This document shows, piece by piece, positions 1-9,410 of a stretch of 50,063 bases of DNA. The position numbers and the translations under genes are program-made. Numbering within the stretch: position 1 is the stretch's first letter; every line of letters begins with the position of its first letter. The DNA is from Nitrospira sp. Its GTDB lineage: Bacteria; Nitrospirota; Nitrospiria; Nitrospirales; Nitrospiraceae. A model generated the notes under the pieces. It saw only the letters and a list, made by a program, of their open reading frames with translations. It did not search any database and was not told where the DNA came from. The stretch is taken from positions 1 through 50,063 of the forward strand of contig JABFSU010000081.1 of NCBI GenBank assembly GCA_013140455.1. The letters are read 5' to 3'.

Positions 1-77
1 TCCCGTATCAGAGAAAAGATCCTCAATTATGCCCCCATTCGTACACAGCTACAGAACCCTCTTGAAGGAGGACTATT

Positions 78-3000
78 GTGAGAATTGAGCGGAGATTTAC
101 CCGTCGCGGCCAGGGCCCCTACGAGGGGCTCACATTCGTCAAGCGGTCGTCGGAGATTCGTAACCCAGACGGATCCACGGTGTTCAAGCTTGAGAATATC
201 GATGTGCCTGAACAGTGGTCTCAATTGGCCATTGATATTCTTGCCCAGAAATATTTTCGGAAAGCGGGTGTGCCTCAGAAGGATTTAGCAGGCAACCCTC
301 TGGTGGGTTCTGATGGGAAGCCGGTATTGGGTAGTGAGCGTGATGCCCGCCAGGTTTTCGAACGGCTCGCCGGTTGTTGGACGTATTGGGGCAAAGAGTA
401 CGGCTATTTTAAGACGCCGGAGGATAGCGAGGCCTTTCAGGATGAGGTCGGCTACATGTTGGCCAGGCAAATGGCTGCCCCCAATTCACCCCAGTGGTTC
501 AACACCGGGTTGCATTATGCCTATGGGCTCTCAGGTCCGGCGCAGGGACATTTTTATGTCGATCCCAAAAGCCGTGAGGTGGTGAAGTCGACCAACGCGT
601 TCGAACACCCTCAGCCGCATGCCTGTTTTATCCAGTCCGTCGATGATGACCTCGTCAACGAGAATGGAATTATGGATTTGTGGGTCAGGGAAGCCCGTTT
701 GTTTAAGTACGGGTCCGGTACCGGGACGAATTTTTCACGGCTTCGGGGAGACGGCGAAGGCTTATCCGGCGGCGGTCGGTCGTCCGGCCTGATGTCCTTC
801 CTCAAAATCGGGGATCGTGCGGCCGGTGCCATCAAGTCCGGCGGCACCACCAGACGTGCGGCCAAGATGGTGTGTCTGGATCTCGATCATCCCGACATCG
901 AAGAATTTATCGACTGGAAAGTCATCGAAGAGCAGAAAGTGGCCGCGATGGTCACAGGATCGAAGGTCTGCGCACAGCGGTTGAATGCGGTGTTGAAAGC
1001 CTGCCATGTCGTCGACAGCATGGGCCAGACGAAGGCAGAGATCGATCCAAAGAAGAATCCGGTCTTGCGGGAAGCCCTGGCTGCGGCTCGCCGGGATATG
1101 GTGCCGGAAGCCTATGTTCAGCGCATGTATGCCTACGCCCAACAGGGATTTACCCATTTTGTGTTTCATGAGTACGACACGAACTGGGATGGGAGAGCTT
1201 ATCAGACGGTCTCGGGGCAGAATTCCAATAACAGCGTCCGGATCCCGAATGAGTTTTTCGAAGCGCTCGAGAACGATAGCGATTGGCAGTTGAAACGTCG
1301 GATCGATGGCAAGGTCTGCAAGACCGTGAAGGCCAGTGATCTCTGGGACCGGATTGCCTGGGCCGCCTGGATCTGCGCCGATCCCGGTACGCAGTACGAC
1401 ACGACGATCAATGAATGGCACACCTGCCCGGAGGATGGTCGGATCAACGCTTCCAATCCCTGTTCCGAATACATGTTTCTGGACGATACGGCCTGCAACC
1501 TGGCCTCGCTGAATCTCGCGCTGTTCTATACGGCGGACGGGCAGTTTGAACTCGAGAATTTTCGCCATGCTGTGCGTCTCTGGACGATCGTCCTGGAGAT
1601 CAGCGTCCTGATGGCCTCGTTTCCGAGTAAATCGATTGCGGAGAGAAGTTATCAGTTCCGCACATTGGGGTTGGGCTATGCCAATCTCGGGACGGTATTA
1701 ATGCGGCAGGGGATTCCGTACGATTCCCCCAAAGCGATGGCGATTTGCGGATCGATTACGTCGATCATGACCGGAGAGTCGTATAGCACCTCGGCGGAAA
1801 TGGCTGCGGAGCTCTGGCCGTTTCCCGGATATACGAAAAATCGAGACCAGATGTTGCGGGTGATCCGCAACCATCGTCGGGCGGCCTATAACACCGCGGC
1901 GGACGAATATGAGGGGCTGTCGATCGTTCCAATGGGCATCCAGCCGGAGCATTGTCCGCCGGATCTGCTCATCGCCGCCCGTCGGGCCTGGGATCGGGCC
2001 TTGGAACTCGGAACGGCCTATGGTTATCGCAATGCGCAGGTGACGGTGATTGCCCCAACCGGTACCATCGGGCTGGTGATGGATTGCGACACCACCGGGA
2101 TCGAGCCGGACTTTGCCTTGGTGAAGTTCAAGAAGCTGGCCGGTGGCGGGTACTTCAAGATCATCAACCAGAGCATTCCCCAGGCCCTCACGACCATGGG
2201 GTATTCCGAGGGCCAGATTCAGGACATCATCCGTTATTGCGTCGGCGCCCAGACTCTCAAGGGCGCGCCCTTCATCAATCACGAGACCTTGCGCAATAAA
2301 GGGTTTGACGATGCCGCGCTGGAACGGCTTGAAAGCAACCTGGTCCAGGCGTTTGAAATCGCGTTTATGTTTAACAAGTTTACCTTGGGTGAAACGTTTT
2401 GCATCGAGAAGCTCGGCTTGACCGATGCACAGCTGGCCGAAACGAACTTCAACATGCTCAAGGCTCTGGGGTTCACCCAGGAAGAAATTGCAGCGGCTAA
2501 CGAATATTGCTGCGGCACGATGACGGTCGAGGGGGCTCCGCATTTGAAAGCCGAGCATTTGCCGGTCTTCGATTGCGCCAATCGCTGCGGCCGGATCGGT
2601 CAGCGCTTCATTCATGTCGACGCGCATATCCGGATGATGGCCGCAGCACAACCGTTTATCAGCGGCGCTATCAGCAAGACGATCAACATGCCGGCAGAGG
2701 CGACGCTTGACGAGGTCAAGTCAGCCTATCAGTTTGCGTGGAAGAGCATGGTGAAGGCGGTCGCGCTCTATCGGGACGGCTCGAAGTTGAGCCAGCCGCT
2801 GAGTTCATCGAGCGATGGGGAGAAGACCGTCGAGGCGTCTGTCGACACGATATCGGTTGCCGCAGAGAAGATCACCGAGCGTGTGCTGGTCCGCTATCTG
2901 GCCAAGCGGCGTCCATTGCCGGGACGGCGAAACGGTTATACCCAGAAAGCCATTGTCGGCGGGCATAAACTCTATTTGCGAACCGGCGAATACGAAGATG

Positions 3001-3611
3001 GAACGGTCGGCGAGATCTTCTTGGATATGCATAAGGAAGGCGCCGCGTTCCGGAGTTTGATGAATTGTTTCGCGATCGCGATTTCCTTGGGCCTACAGCA
3101 TGGAGTCCCCCTGGAGGAATTCGTCGAAGCCTTTGTCTTTACCCGTTTCGAACCGAATGGGCCGGTCAAGCTGAATGATCGCATTAAGATGTCGACGTCG
3201 ATCATTGACTACATCTTCCGAGAGTTGGCTGTGACCTACCTGGATCGGTACGATTTGGCGCAGGTCAAAGAGGATGATCTTCGGATGGATTCGATGAAGA
3301 TGGATGAGCAGGATCCGGAGTGTGTGGACGAAGAAGCGGATCTTGCTGCGCTGGCGAAATCATCGGTGAGCATGGAGCATCTGCCGATTCGCCGGAATGG
3401 AACCAAAGAGAATGGAAACGGAAACGGTCATACTCTGGCGGCGCGTAAAGTCGAGCTGATCCGCGAGACGTTGACACTGACTGAAGTGCAGAGTGCCAAG
3501 GTCAAGGGCTATGAAGGCGATCCCTGTCCGGAGTGCAAACAATTTACGATGGTACGAAACGGCACCTGTCTGAAGTGCGTGAGCTGCGGCGCGACGAATG
3601 GGTGTTCGTAA
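78..3611 (+). CDS. nrdJ: Adenosylcobalamin-dependent (class II) ribonucleotide reductase
   Basis: Reduces ribonucleotides to deoxyribonucleotides for DNA synthesis, using a radical generated from adenosylcobalamin, so it needs no oxygen. The 1177-residue product has the long class II layout: the catalytic barrel, with the NPCSE motif near residue 460 followed by CNLASLNL, and the PTGTIG segment near residue 660. A TSCPD-like region lies around residues 970-1060, and the C-terminal tail has two Cys pairs (CPEC and CVSCG) that probably bind zinc or relay electrons. The GTG start is chosen because GAAGGAGG lies just upstream at good spacing. No partner NrdB-like subunit is nearby, as expected for a class II enzyme. 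The full length and family motifs make this call secure. Confidence 0.96.
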   Translation: MRIERRFTRRGQGPYEGLTFVKRSSEIRNPDGSTVFKLENIDVPEQWSQLAIDILAQKYFRKAGVPQKDLAGNPLVGSDGKPVLGSERDARQVFERLAGCWTYWGKEYGYFKTPEDSEAFQDEVGYMLARQMAAPNSPQWFNTGLHYAYGLSGPAQGHFYVDPKSREVVKSTNAFEHPQPHACFIQSVDDDLVNENGIMDLWVREARLFKYGSGTGTNFSRLRGDGEGLSGGGRSSGLMSFLKIGDRAAGAIKSGGTTRRAAKMVCLDLDHPDIEEFIDWKVIEEQKVAAMVTGSKVCAQRLNAVLKACHVVDSMGQTKAEIDPKKNPVLREALAAARRDMVPEAYVQRMYAYAQQGFTHFVFHEYDTNWDGRAYQTVSGQNSNNSVRIPNEFFEALENDSDWQLKRRIDGKVCKTVKASDLWDRIAWAAWICADPGTQYDTTINEWHTCPEDGRINASNPCSEYMFLDDTACNLASLNLALFYTADGQFELENFRHAVRLWTIVLEISVLMASFPSKSIAERSYQFRTLGLGYANLGTVLMRQGIPYDSPKAMAICGSITSIMTGESYSTSAEMAAELWPFPGYTKNRDQMLRVIRNHRRAAYNTAADEYEGLSIVPMGIQPEHCPPDLLIAARRAWDRALELGTAYGYRNAQVTVIAPTGTIGLVMDCDTTGIEPDFALVKFKKLAGGGYFKIINQSIPQALTTMGYSEGQIQDIIRYCVGAQTLKGAPFINHETLRNKGFDDAALERLESNLVQAFEIAFMFNKFTLGETFCIEKLGLTDAQLAETNFNMLKALGFTQEEIAAANEYCCGTMTVEGAPHLKAEHLPVFDCANRCGRIGQRFIHVDAHIRMMAAAQPFISGAISKTINMPAEATLDEVKSAYQFAWKSMVKAVALYRDGSKLSQPLSSSSDGEKTVEASVDTISVAAEKITERVLVRYLAKRRPLPGRRNGYTQKAIVGGHKLYLRTGEYEDGTVGEIFLDMHKEGAAFRSLMNCFAIAISLGLQHGVPLEEFVEAFVFTRFEPNGPVKLNDRIKMSTSIIDYIFRELAVTYLDRYDLAQVKEDDLRMDSMKMDEQDPECVDEEADLAALAKSSVSMEHLPIRRNGTKENGNGNGHTLAARKVELIRETLTLTEVQSAKVKGYEGDPCPECKQFTMVRNGTCLKCVSCGATNGCS

Positions 3612-3652
3612 GTCCATATGAATTTATTTGCCTCTACGAAAGGAGTTGCCCG

Positions 3653-3838
3653 ATGGGAACCCGAGAAACTTATTATTCTTGTTGTGACCGCGTGCTCTTG
3701 AAGTGGGATAACCAGCGACAACAACCCGTGAATCCAGCTTCAAGCGTGAGGCATGAAGGTGGACATTGGTTGGTCCTTTGTCCTGTTTGTGGCAAGACAA
3801 AAGTGCTTGGAGAGGTAAATCCACTTAGTCTTTCATAG
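3653..3838 (+). CDS. Small Cys-containing protein, possible zinc ribbon
   Basis: A 61-residue protein I do not recognise. The reading frame is open further upstream into nrdJ, but the ATG at 3653 has a clear AAAGGAG ribosome site eight bases before it and leaves a sensible short product. It has a CC pair near residue 10 and a CPVCG pair near residue 43, an arrangement that could hold one zinc ion. It follows nrdJ by about 40 bases and precedes the next unknown gene by 17 bases, so the three may share a transcript. The function is unknown. The start codon and ribosome site support it as a real gene. Confidence 0.6.
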   Translation: MGTRETYYSCCDRVLLKWDNQRQQPVNPASSVRHEGGHWLVLCPVCGKTKVLGEVNPLSLS

Positions 3839-3855
3839 CTCGAAGAGGCCTAAAG

Positions 3856-4263
3856 ATGAGTACGATCTTACGTGAAAAAGGGATTGAGTCGATTCACGAC
3901 CAGGTCGTCAGTGAGGCGGCTCAGAGATGGGCACGGGCGTTTCAGTGCAAGGTCACAATTAGGACGACGTCGGATCATAATCCTTGGGCTGATCCCGGTC
4001 AGCAATCCGATATTGCCGGCTGGTCATTTAGCCCGCACGGTAATAGTATGCAATGGATGGCCGAAGTCGAAACCGAGGACTCACTCCAGAATCCTGATAC
4101 GCAGTATAAGTGGAAGCGCACCGCCGTCGCTGGCGTGCCGATGTACCTGCTGATTCCGCGGGGGAACCGGGCACAGGCCGAAAAGATTGCCGCGTCAGTG
4201 GAGCTCCGGTTCAGCAGTATCTATGAGTACGGCTTTGTGAATGGCGTGGTGCAAATTCTCTAA
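3856..4263 (+). CDS. Hypothetical protein, possibly nuclease-fold
   Basis: A 135-residue soluble protein with no signal peptide or membrane segment. The ATG follows a GAAGAGG ribosome site. The stretch SDIAGW, about 20 residues later MAEVETEDS, and then a YKW segment has the spacing of acidic residues seen in some PD-(D/E)XK-type folds. This is a weak visual resemblance and the canonical lysine is not obvious. It lies 17 bases after the small Cys-containing protein, so the two are probably co-transcribed. I cannot name a family. Confidence 0.65.
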   Translation: MSTILREKGIESIHDQVVSEAAQRWARAFQCKVTIRTTSDHNPWADPGQQSDIAGWSFSPHGNSMQWMAEVETEDSLQNPDTQYKWKRTAVAGVPMYLLIPRGNRAQAEKIAASVELRFSSIYEYGFVNGVVQIL

Positions 4264-4271
4264 CGGCTTCT

Positions 4272-4514
4272 TTGTGTCTCCATGAGGAGCTTCGATCTGA
4301 TGCTGCAAGTCAGCATTTCATCGATGACTCTCATCAGGAAAGAGGAATCAGGTCGGCCCAGTGCGCTACGGATCAGTTGAAAGCGCGGATTGAGGATAGG
4401 CAAAAGGAGCTGGCTGATGATGAACAGTTGGAAGCCGTGGCGTGTCTGCTGTCCGGGAAGGCGTGGGGCAATGAGGCAATCGATTACGAACATCCGGCGC
4501 TCAATACGGTATGA
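4272..4514 (+). CDS. Doubtful small reading frame or gene remnant
   Basis: An 80-codon frame that would begin at TTG 4272, eight bases after the preceding gene. From about codon 10 the composition looks protein-like: hydrophilic, with a helical run such as LKARIEDRQKELADDEQLEA and GC-rich third positions. There is no good ribosome site for the TTG. The best ribosome site here (GAGGAG at 4284-4289) serves an ATG at 4300 in another frame that stops after 27 codons. This would fit a gene with a frameshift near its start, or chance. Function unknown. Confidence 0.25.
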   Translation: MCLHEELRSDAASQHFIDDSHQERGIRSAQCATDQLKARIEDRQKELADDEQLEAVACLLSGKAWGNEAIDYEHPALNTV

Positions 4515-4696
4515 CTGTGGGAGAAGGGCTCTGGGAAAAACCGCACCCTGCTCGCGCATCAAGCATCTCTATAGGTCTTGGTCTCCCTTGAAAGACTCCA
4601 GGCTGGATGAGCACGAAAATTGATCTCTAGCAGAGCCCTCATGTGTAACTGAATCGCTTCTATCTTTGATTTCGACCGCAACGAGGAGTAACCCCC
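4515..4696. other. Intergenic region with a spaced 9-bp inverted repeat
   Basis: No convincing gene. AGGGCTCTG at 4525-4533 is exactly inverted as CAGAGCCCT at 4631-4639, with about 97 bases between. The arms are too far apart for a simple terminator. I see no clear promoter for the ACT-domain gene downstream. Confidence 0.35.
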
Positions 4697-5107
4697 ATGC
4701 CGACAACAACACAGTTAGTCATTAGCGGACAGAGCAAGCCAGGCGTGATGGCTCAGGTGGCTGCTGTTTTAGGAGAGGCGGGGGTCAATATCAAGGCGTT
4801 CTCGGCGCCCGAGGTGACAGGAACCGGAAAGCTGCGCTTACTTGTCGCGGATCTTGACGGCGCCCGAGCGGCATTGAAGACTGCGAAGATTAAGTTTAAG
4901 GAAGAAACTGCGCTCTTATTGAGCTTGAAAAACCAGCCGGGTGCGCTTATGGACGTGGCGGAACTGCTGACGCAAAATCGCATCAACATCAAGTGCGGCT
5001 ACTGCACACCCTCGCGCGAGGGGAAGCGGGCCATCGTCGTATTGACCGTCTCGAACACGAATAAGGCGTTGGCGCTGCTTCAAGACCAATCACTTGATGA
5101 GTTCTAG
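4697..5107 (+). CDS. Tandem ACT-domain protein
   Basis: A 136-residue protein made of two ACT modules, residues about 5-65 and 70-135. Each begins with the typical beta strand followed by a turn containing PG and a helix (SGQSKPGVMAQVAAVL, and SLKNQPGALMDVAELL). ACT domains bind amino acids or other small ligands and usually control enzymes. A stand-alone pair like this is probably a ligand sensor, but the ligand cannot be read from the sequence. The ATG at 4697 has GAGGAG eight bases upstream. The stop lies three bases before the RlpA-type gene, so the two are probably co-transcribed, though their roles have no obvious link. Confidence 0.85.
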   Translation: MPTTTQLVISGQSKPGVMAQVAAVLGEAGVNIKAFSAPEVTGTGKLRLLVADLDGARAALKTAKIKFKEETALLLSLKNQPGALMDVAELLTQNRINIKCGYCTPSREGKRAIVVLTVSNTNKALALLQDQSLDEF

Positions 5108-5110
5108 GCC

Positions 5111-5791
5111 ATGAAGGGCTCCAGGCCCGCTTCCCTCCGTCCTTCTCTTGCCTTTGCCGCTGCGCTCTTGGTCTGCACGGTTTTTGTCTCCTGCCAATCC
5201 CAACCGCCTCCTATCCAACGATTCCCTGGATATCCCGTCGGGTTCCATGAGCGAGGGGTGGCGTCCTGGTACGGTCCTGGATTCCACGGAAACAAAACCG
5301 CGAACGGTGAACGGTACGACATGCACAAACTTACGGCAGCTCACCGGACATTGCCGCTGGGTTCTATCGCTGTCGTGCGATCCGTCACTACCGGGAGGCA
5401 CGTAACGGTTCGAATCAATGATCGTGGTCCGTTTGCCAAGGGACGGGTACTGGATCTCTCGCTGGCCGGGGCCGAAGCGATAGGAATGACTGGAAATGGT
5501 ACTGATCAGATTGAACTTCAGGTAGTCGGATACCAGGCCAGACTGGAAGGGATGGGGGTCTTGCGCATTCAGGTGGGAGCCTTCGCTGATCCTCTGAACG
5601 CCAGAGGGTTGTTCGAGCAAGTCGGGGCTCAGTACCCGGGCGGTCGCGTGGTGCAGGTGGAATTACCAGAAGGTCGGCGGTATCGGGTACAGGTGGGGCA
5701 GTTTTTGACGGAAGCCGATGCTCAGATCGCCTCATCCAGGCTGGACGCTCAGCATCATATCCAGTCCTTTGTGGTGAGAGACGATGGCTAG
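5111..5791 (+). CDS. rlpA: RlpA-like septal ring lipoprotein with SPOR domain
   Basis: The family consists of outer-membrane lipoproteins, several of which cut naked peptidoglycan strands at the septum as lytic transglycosylases. The 226-residue product has a signal peptide ending in a lipobox-like FVSC (Cys28). A double-psi beta-barrel domain follows at about residues 46-145, with the conserved ASWYGPGFHG, TAAHRTLPLG and RINDRGPF segments. The C terminus has a SPOR-type domain (about 150-224) that binds denuded glycan at the division site. The Asp in RINDRGPF and the His in AAHRTLPLG match the family active site. It begins three bases after the ACT gene. Local lipidation enzymes (lgt, lnt) could process it. 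Confidence 0.88.
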   Translation: MKGSRPASLRPSLAFAAALLVCTVFVSCQSQPPPIQRFPGYPVGFHERGVASWYGPGFHGNKTANGERYDMHKLTAAHRTLPLGSIAVVRSVTTGRHVTVRINDRGPFAKGRVLDLSLAGAEAIGMTGNGTDQIELQVVGYQARLEGMGVLRIQVGAFADPLNARGLFEQVGAQYPGGRVVQVELPEGRRYRVQVGQFLTEADAQIASSRLDAQHHIQSFVVRDDG

Positions 5792-5914
5792 ATCATACGT
5801 AGTGGGGCGTAGATCTCTTTCAATAGTCTGCCGGTCTATCTGCCGCATGGCGCGTTCGAACTGATTGATATTCCTGTTAGTTTCTTTGAATGTCTTGCCC
5901 CTTCCTAGTTGGTG

Positions 5915-5941
5915 TGATAGATCTATCATCCGATGATCATC
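5915..5941. promoter_or_regulatory. Two perfect palindromes in an intergenic region
   Basis: TGATAGATCTATCA at 5915-5928 and GATGATCATC at 5932-5941 are both exact palindromes, three bases apart. They sit in the 279-bp gap between rlpA and the CorC-like gene. They look like binding sites for a dimeric regulator, but no -35/-10 pair is clear next to them. The same gap has a small hairpin, CTAGCC/GGCTAG, near 6031-6048, close to the CorC-like start. Confidence 0.35.
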
Positions 5942-6070
5942 ATAACTCCCACATGGTCTATTGAATCTGTTCAGCCAGGGGAAGGCCTGCTCTCTCTCTG
6001 CTGCAGAATCCACGCGATTCGTCTTTTCAGGCTAGCCCTTGTGGCTAGTCGTCCCTAATCAAGAGCCTTC

Positions 6071-7351
6071 ATGGATATTCTGATCCTACTAGCGTTGATA
6101 GGGTTATCTGCCGTCATTTCGACGGCCGAGATCGGGTTCTTTTCAGTCAATGAGACTCGGCTTCGCGCCCTTGCCAAGAATGGTAACAAGCGCGCATCTA
6201 TGGCGTTGACTCTCCGAAGTGACCCGCAAAGGCTCCTCTCGACCATTCTGGTCGGTGACCGCTTGGTCGGAACCGCCATTCCGATGTATGCCACCTTCAT
6301 CACCTTGAATGCCTATGGCGGGAAAACCGTATTTGAGGAAGCCATTGCTGTGATGGTGGGCGTCCTGACCTTTGTCTTGCTGGTGTCGGTCGACGTCATT
6401 CCGAAGACCTTGGCGGCCAAGTTTGCCGTACCGGTCACGCTGAACATGGCCTATCCCGTCTATGGTGTTCAGATTTTCCTTAAGCCGCTTCTGTTTCTGA
6501 TGGTGCCGCTCATTCAAAAGCTGACAGGCGGTAAAGGACTCACTCTCCCCTTGGTGACGGAGGAAGAACTCAAGATCATGCTGGATGAGGGAGGGAAGGC
6601 CGGCGAGTTGGAATCTGAAGAAGTGAAGATGATCAAGAATGTCTTTCAACTGAAAGATATTACAGCGGAAGATGCTATGACTCCGCGCATCTACGTGTTC
6701 TCGCTGGATGGAAACTTGCGGCTCAAGGAAGCGCAAGAGTTGCTGTATAACTCGAAGTACTCTCGTATTCCGGTCTATGACGGGACGCTGGATAACATTA
6801 CCGGCGTGCTCTATAAGACCAAAGCGTTGACCGAGCTGGCGAAGGGCCGTTCGGATGTTCGACTCAGAGATATTGCTCATCCGGCCTTGTTTGTGCCGGC
6901 AGGGAAGACGGCCGACGATCTGATGAAACAGTTTCAACAGGAAAAGCGTCATATGGGGATCGTCGTCAATGAGTATGGCGGCGTGATGGGACTGGTTACG
7001 CTGGAAGACCTGCTGGAGGAAGTGGTCGGTGAAATCGTCGATGAGACGGATATTACCGAAGAGCTGATCAAGCGAATCGGGAAAAACCAGATTCTGGTCC
7101 ATGGCAGAACCGAAGTGCGGAAGGTCAACGATTTCTTAAAGGTCGATCTCGGCGACGAGGCCCTGACCATCGGCGGGCTCATTCAGGGCGAACTCGGCCG
7201 CATCCCCAAGGCCGGGGAAGAACTCCACATTGCCCATTGCCGTTTAGTTGTGCACGAGGCAGATCCGCGATCGATCCGCAGTGTGAATATTTATAAAGAA
7301 GAAAAGACTCCCGCCCCGGTGGAAACGCCTTCGCTCAATCCCGTCAGCTAG
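6071..7351 (+). CDS. CorC/HlyC-type membrane protein with DUF21 and CBS domains
   Basis: A CNNM/CorC-family membrane protein. Relatives take part in magnesium or cobalt efflux and resistance. The 426-residue chain starts with a DUF21-type membrane region (about 1-175; helices at the N terminus, about 95-120 and 130-155). A pair of CBS domains follows (about 190-315, including MTPRIYVF and NEYGGVMGLVTLEDLLEEVVGEI), then a C-terminal CorC/HlyC domain (about 335-415). CBS pairs usually bind adenine nucleotides and gate transport. It ends convergently with ligA, overlapping by eight bases. The specific ion cannot be inferred. Confidence 0.9.
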   Translation: MDILILLALIGLSAVISTAEIGFFSVNETRLRALAKNGNKRASMALTLRSDPQRLLSTILVGDRLVGTAIPMYATFITLNAYGGKTVFEEAIAVMVGVLTFVLLVSVDVIPKTLAAKFAVPVTLNMAYPVYGVQIFLKPLLFLMVPLIQKLTGGKGLTLPLVTEEELKIMLDEGGKAGELESEEVKMIKNVFQLKDITAEDAMTPRIYVFSLDGNLRLKEAQELLYNSKYSRIPVYDGTLDNITGVLYKTKALTELAKGRSDVRLRDIAHPALFVPAGKTADDLMKQFQQEKRHMGIVVNEYGGVMGLVTLEDLLEEVVGEIVDETDITEELIKRIGKNQILVHGRTEVRKVNDFLKVDLGDEALTIGGLIQGELGRIPKAGEELHIAHCRLVVHEADPRSIRSVNIYKEEKTPAPVETPSLNPVS

Positions 7352-9410
7352 CATCCTCTTCTTTGACCAAGTCAGCGAAGCCTTGTTCATTCAACACAGC
7401 AATCCCCAGCTTCTGTGCTTGATCAAGCTTCGATCCGGGCTCATGGCCCGCGACGACAAACGACGTGCGTTTGCTCACACTCGATGACACGGTTCCTCCC
7501 AGGCGTTCGACCAGGGCTTTGGCTTCATCGCGGCTGAAGTGGTCAAGCCCGCCGGTGAAGACAAACGTCTTTCCGGCAAAAGGGAGTGATTGGGGCGATG
7601 CGGGGCGAGCCTGCTCTATAATCGTCAGACCGAGCTCGCGCAGTTGAGCGATCACCCGGCGATTGGACTCTTCGCGAAAGTAGGAGGCCAGACTGGAGGA
7701 GATCTCGGGACCAATCTCTTTGACCGTCAGGAATCGCGCTTCATCCGCTTCGATGATCGCGTCCAGCGTTCCGAGCTCCTTGGCGAGCACCTTGGCGATG
7801 TGTTGGCCGACCTGGCGAATGCCCAGCCCCATTAAGAAGCGATCCAGTGACACAGTCTTGCTCTGGTGAATGGCTTCAAGTAATAGAGCGGTCGATTTTT
7901 CTGCAAACCCCTCAAGCGGTAACAGATGATCGCGGGTCAGACGATAGAGATCCGCCAAACTCCCGACCAGGTTATGGTCCACAAGCTGCGCAACGGTCTT
8001 TTTCCCAAGTCCCTCGATATTGAGCGCCTGTTTAGAGGCGAAATGTTCGATGGCGCCTTTTAATTGCGCGCCGCATCCGGACTGGCCGGTACAGTAGTAA
8101 TAGGCACCCTCCCGTCCGACCGCCGATCCGCATACCGGGCAGTGCCCCGGCATCGCGAACGGTTCGGACCGAGATTCGCCGGGAACCGGAATACGTTCGG
8201 CGATTGCGGGAATGACATCGCCAGCCCGCTCCACTTTGACGGTATCGCCCACGCGGATATCTTTGCGCGCAACCTCATCGGCATTGTGCAATGTCGCCCG
8301 GCTGATCGTGACGCCGCCGACTTCGACCGGCCGTAAAAGGGCGACGGGAGTGAGCGTGCCGGTCCGTCCGACGGAGACGACGATATCCTGTACCACCGTG
8401 ATTTCCTTACGCGGGGCAAATTTGAAGGCGATCGCCCAGCGGGGGCTACGGGATTTGAAGCCCAGCTGTTCCTGCCAGTCCCGGCGATTCACTTTCACCA
8501 CCAGACCGTCGATTTCATAGGGGAGGGCGTCGCGCACCTGTTCAGTTTCGCGGTGGAATGCGATGACCTCTTCAATCGTGTGGCACCGGCGTCGATGGCT
8601 GGGAATGGGAAGTCCCCATTCGGCGAGCGCGTCGAGCTCGCCCCAATGAGAATCCGGCGGTTCACCGGATACCGCCATGGCTTCATAGCAGGTCACGACC
8701 AACGGGCGGGCCGCAGTAATGTTCGAGTCGAGCTGCCGAAGAGCGCCGGCCGCCGCGTTGCGCGGATTGGCAAAGGCCTCGTCTCCTCGCTCCGTCATGG
8801 TCCGATTCAATCCATGAAAGTCGTCGAGCTTCATATAGACTTCGCCGCGCACGGCGAGATGGGCCGGTGGAGAAGAATCACTGCGCAAGTGAAGGGGAAG
8901 GGAGCGGATCGTCCGGAGGTTGACGGTCACATCCTCACCGGTCGTTCCGTCGCCTCTGGTGGATCCGCGGACCAGCCGGCCTTGCTCATAGACTAGTTCG
9001 ACGGAGAGACCGTCGAATTTCGGTTCGACGGTATATTCTATCTGCTGGCTTTCCAGTTCCCGTTTCATCCGTTGATCGAATGCCAGGACGTCGGCCACAT
9101 CGACGATGGAGTCGAGACTCAACATCGGCCGTTCGTGCTTGACCTTGCCCAGCTCAGCCAGAGGCGATGCGCCGACTCGTTGGGTTGGAGAATCGTCCAT
9201 CACCAGTTCCGGGTGCGCGGCTTCGAGATCGCTCAGGTTTCTGAACAGCCGGTCGTATTCGCCGTCGGAGATTTCCGGACGATCTTTGACGTAGTACAGG
9301 TAGTCATGTCTGCGGATCTCCTGGCGGAGCCAGTCGAGTTGTTCCGAGACCGGGGCTGAGGCATCAGGGCGCCGGGACGGCGAGAGGTTATCGAATAAAT
9401 CTGGCGGCAT
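7344..9410 (-). CDS. ligA: NAD-dependent DNA ligase
   Basis: Seals nicks in duplex DNA during replication and repair with NAD as adenylate donor. From the chosen ATG at 9410 it is 688 residues, close to the usual LigA length. In order it has the Ia domain with HDYLYYV, the adenylation domain with KFDG (catalytic Lys about 131), the OB fold, a four-Cys zinc finger (CPVCG to SGCG, about 423-447), a helix-hairpin-helix region, and a C-terminal BRCT domain (about 610-685). An upstream ATG at 9425 is also possible. Either start overlaps the end of the 641-residue gene on the same strand, suggesting translational coupling. The 3' end overlaps the convergent CorC-like gene by eight bases. Confidence 0.96.
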   Translation of the reverse strand: MPPDLFDNLSPSRRPDASAPVSEQLDWLRQEIRRHDYLYYVKDRPEISDGEYDRLFRNLSDLEAAHPELVMDDSPTQRVGASPLAELGKVKHERPMLSLDSIVDVADVLAFDQRMKRELESQQIEYTVEPKFDGLSVELVYEQGRLVRGSTRGDGTTGEDVTVNLRTIRSLPLHLRSDSSPPAHLAVRGEVYMKLDDFHGLNRTMTERGDEAFANPRNAAAGALRQLDSNITAARPLVVTCYEAMAVSGEPPDSHWGELDALAEWGLPIPSHRRRCHTIEEVIAFHRETEQVRDALPYEIDGLVVKVNRRDWQEQLGFKSRSPRWAIAFKFAPRKEITVVQDIVVSVGRTGTLTPVALLRPVEVGGVTISRATLHNADEVARKDIRVGDTVKVERAGDVIPAIAERIPVPGESRSEPFAMPGHCPVCGSAVGREGAYYYCTGQSGCGAQLKGAIEHFASKQALNIEGLGKKTVAQLVDHNLVGSLADLYRLTRDHLLPLEGFAEKSTALLLEAIHQSKTVSLDRFLMGLGIRQVGQHIAKVLAKELGTLDAIIEADEARFLTVKEIGPEISSSLASYFREESNRRVIAQLRELGLTIIEQARPASPQSLPFAGKTFVFTGGLDHFSRDEAKALVERLGGTVSSSVSKRTSFVVAGHEPGSKLDQAQKLGIAVLNEQGFADLVKEEDAS

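Noticed and set aside
4260..4562. A 100-codon minus-strand frame opposite the weak plus-strand frame
   Set aside because: Arg/Leu-rich composition without ribosome site; the opposite strand looks more protein-like, though weakly.
5732..6013. A 93-codon minus-strand frame between rlpA and the CorC-like gene
   Set aside because: It overlaps the rlpA end, has no ribosome site and no recognisable pattern, and it runs through the palindromes.
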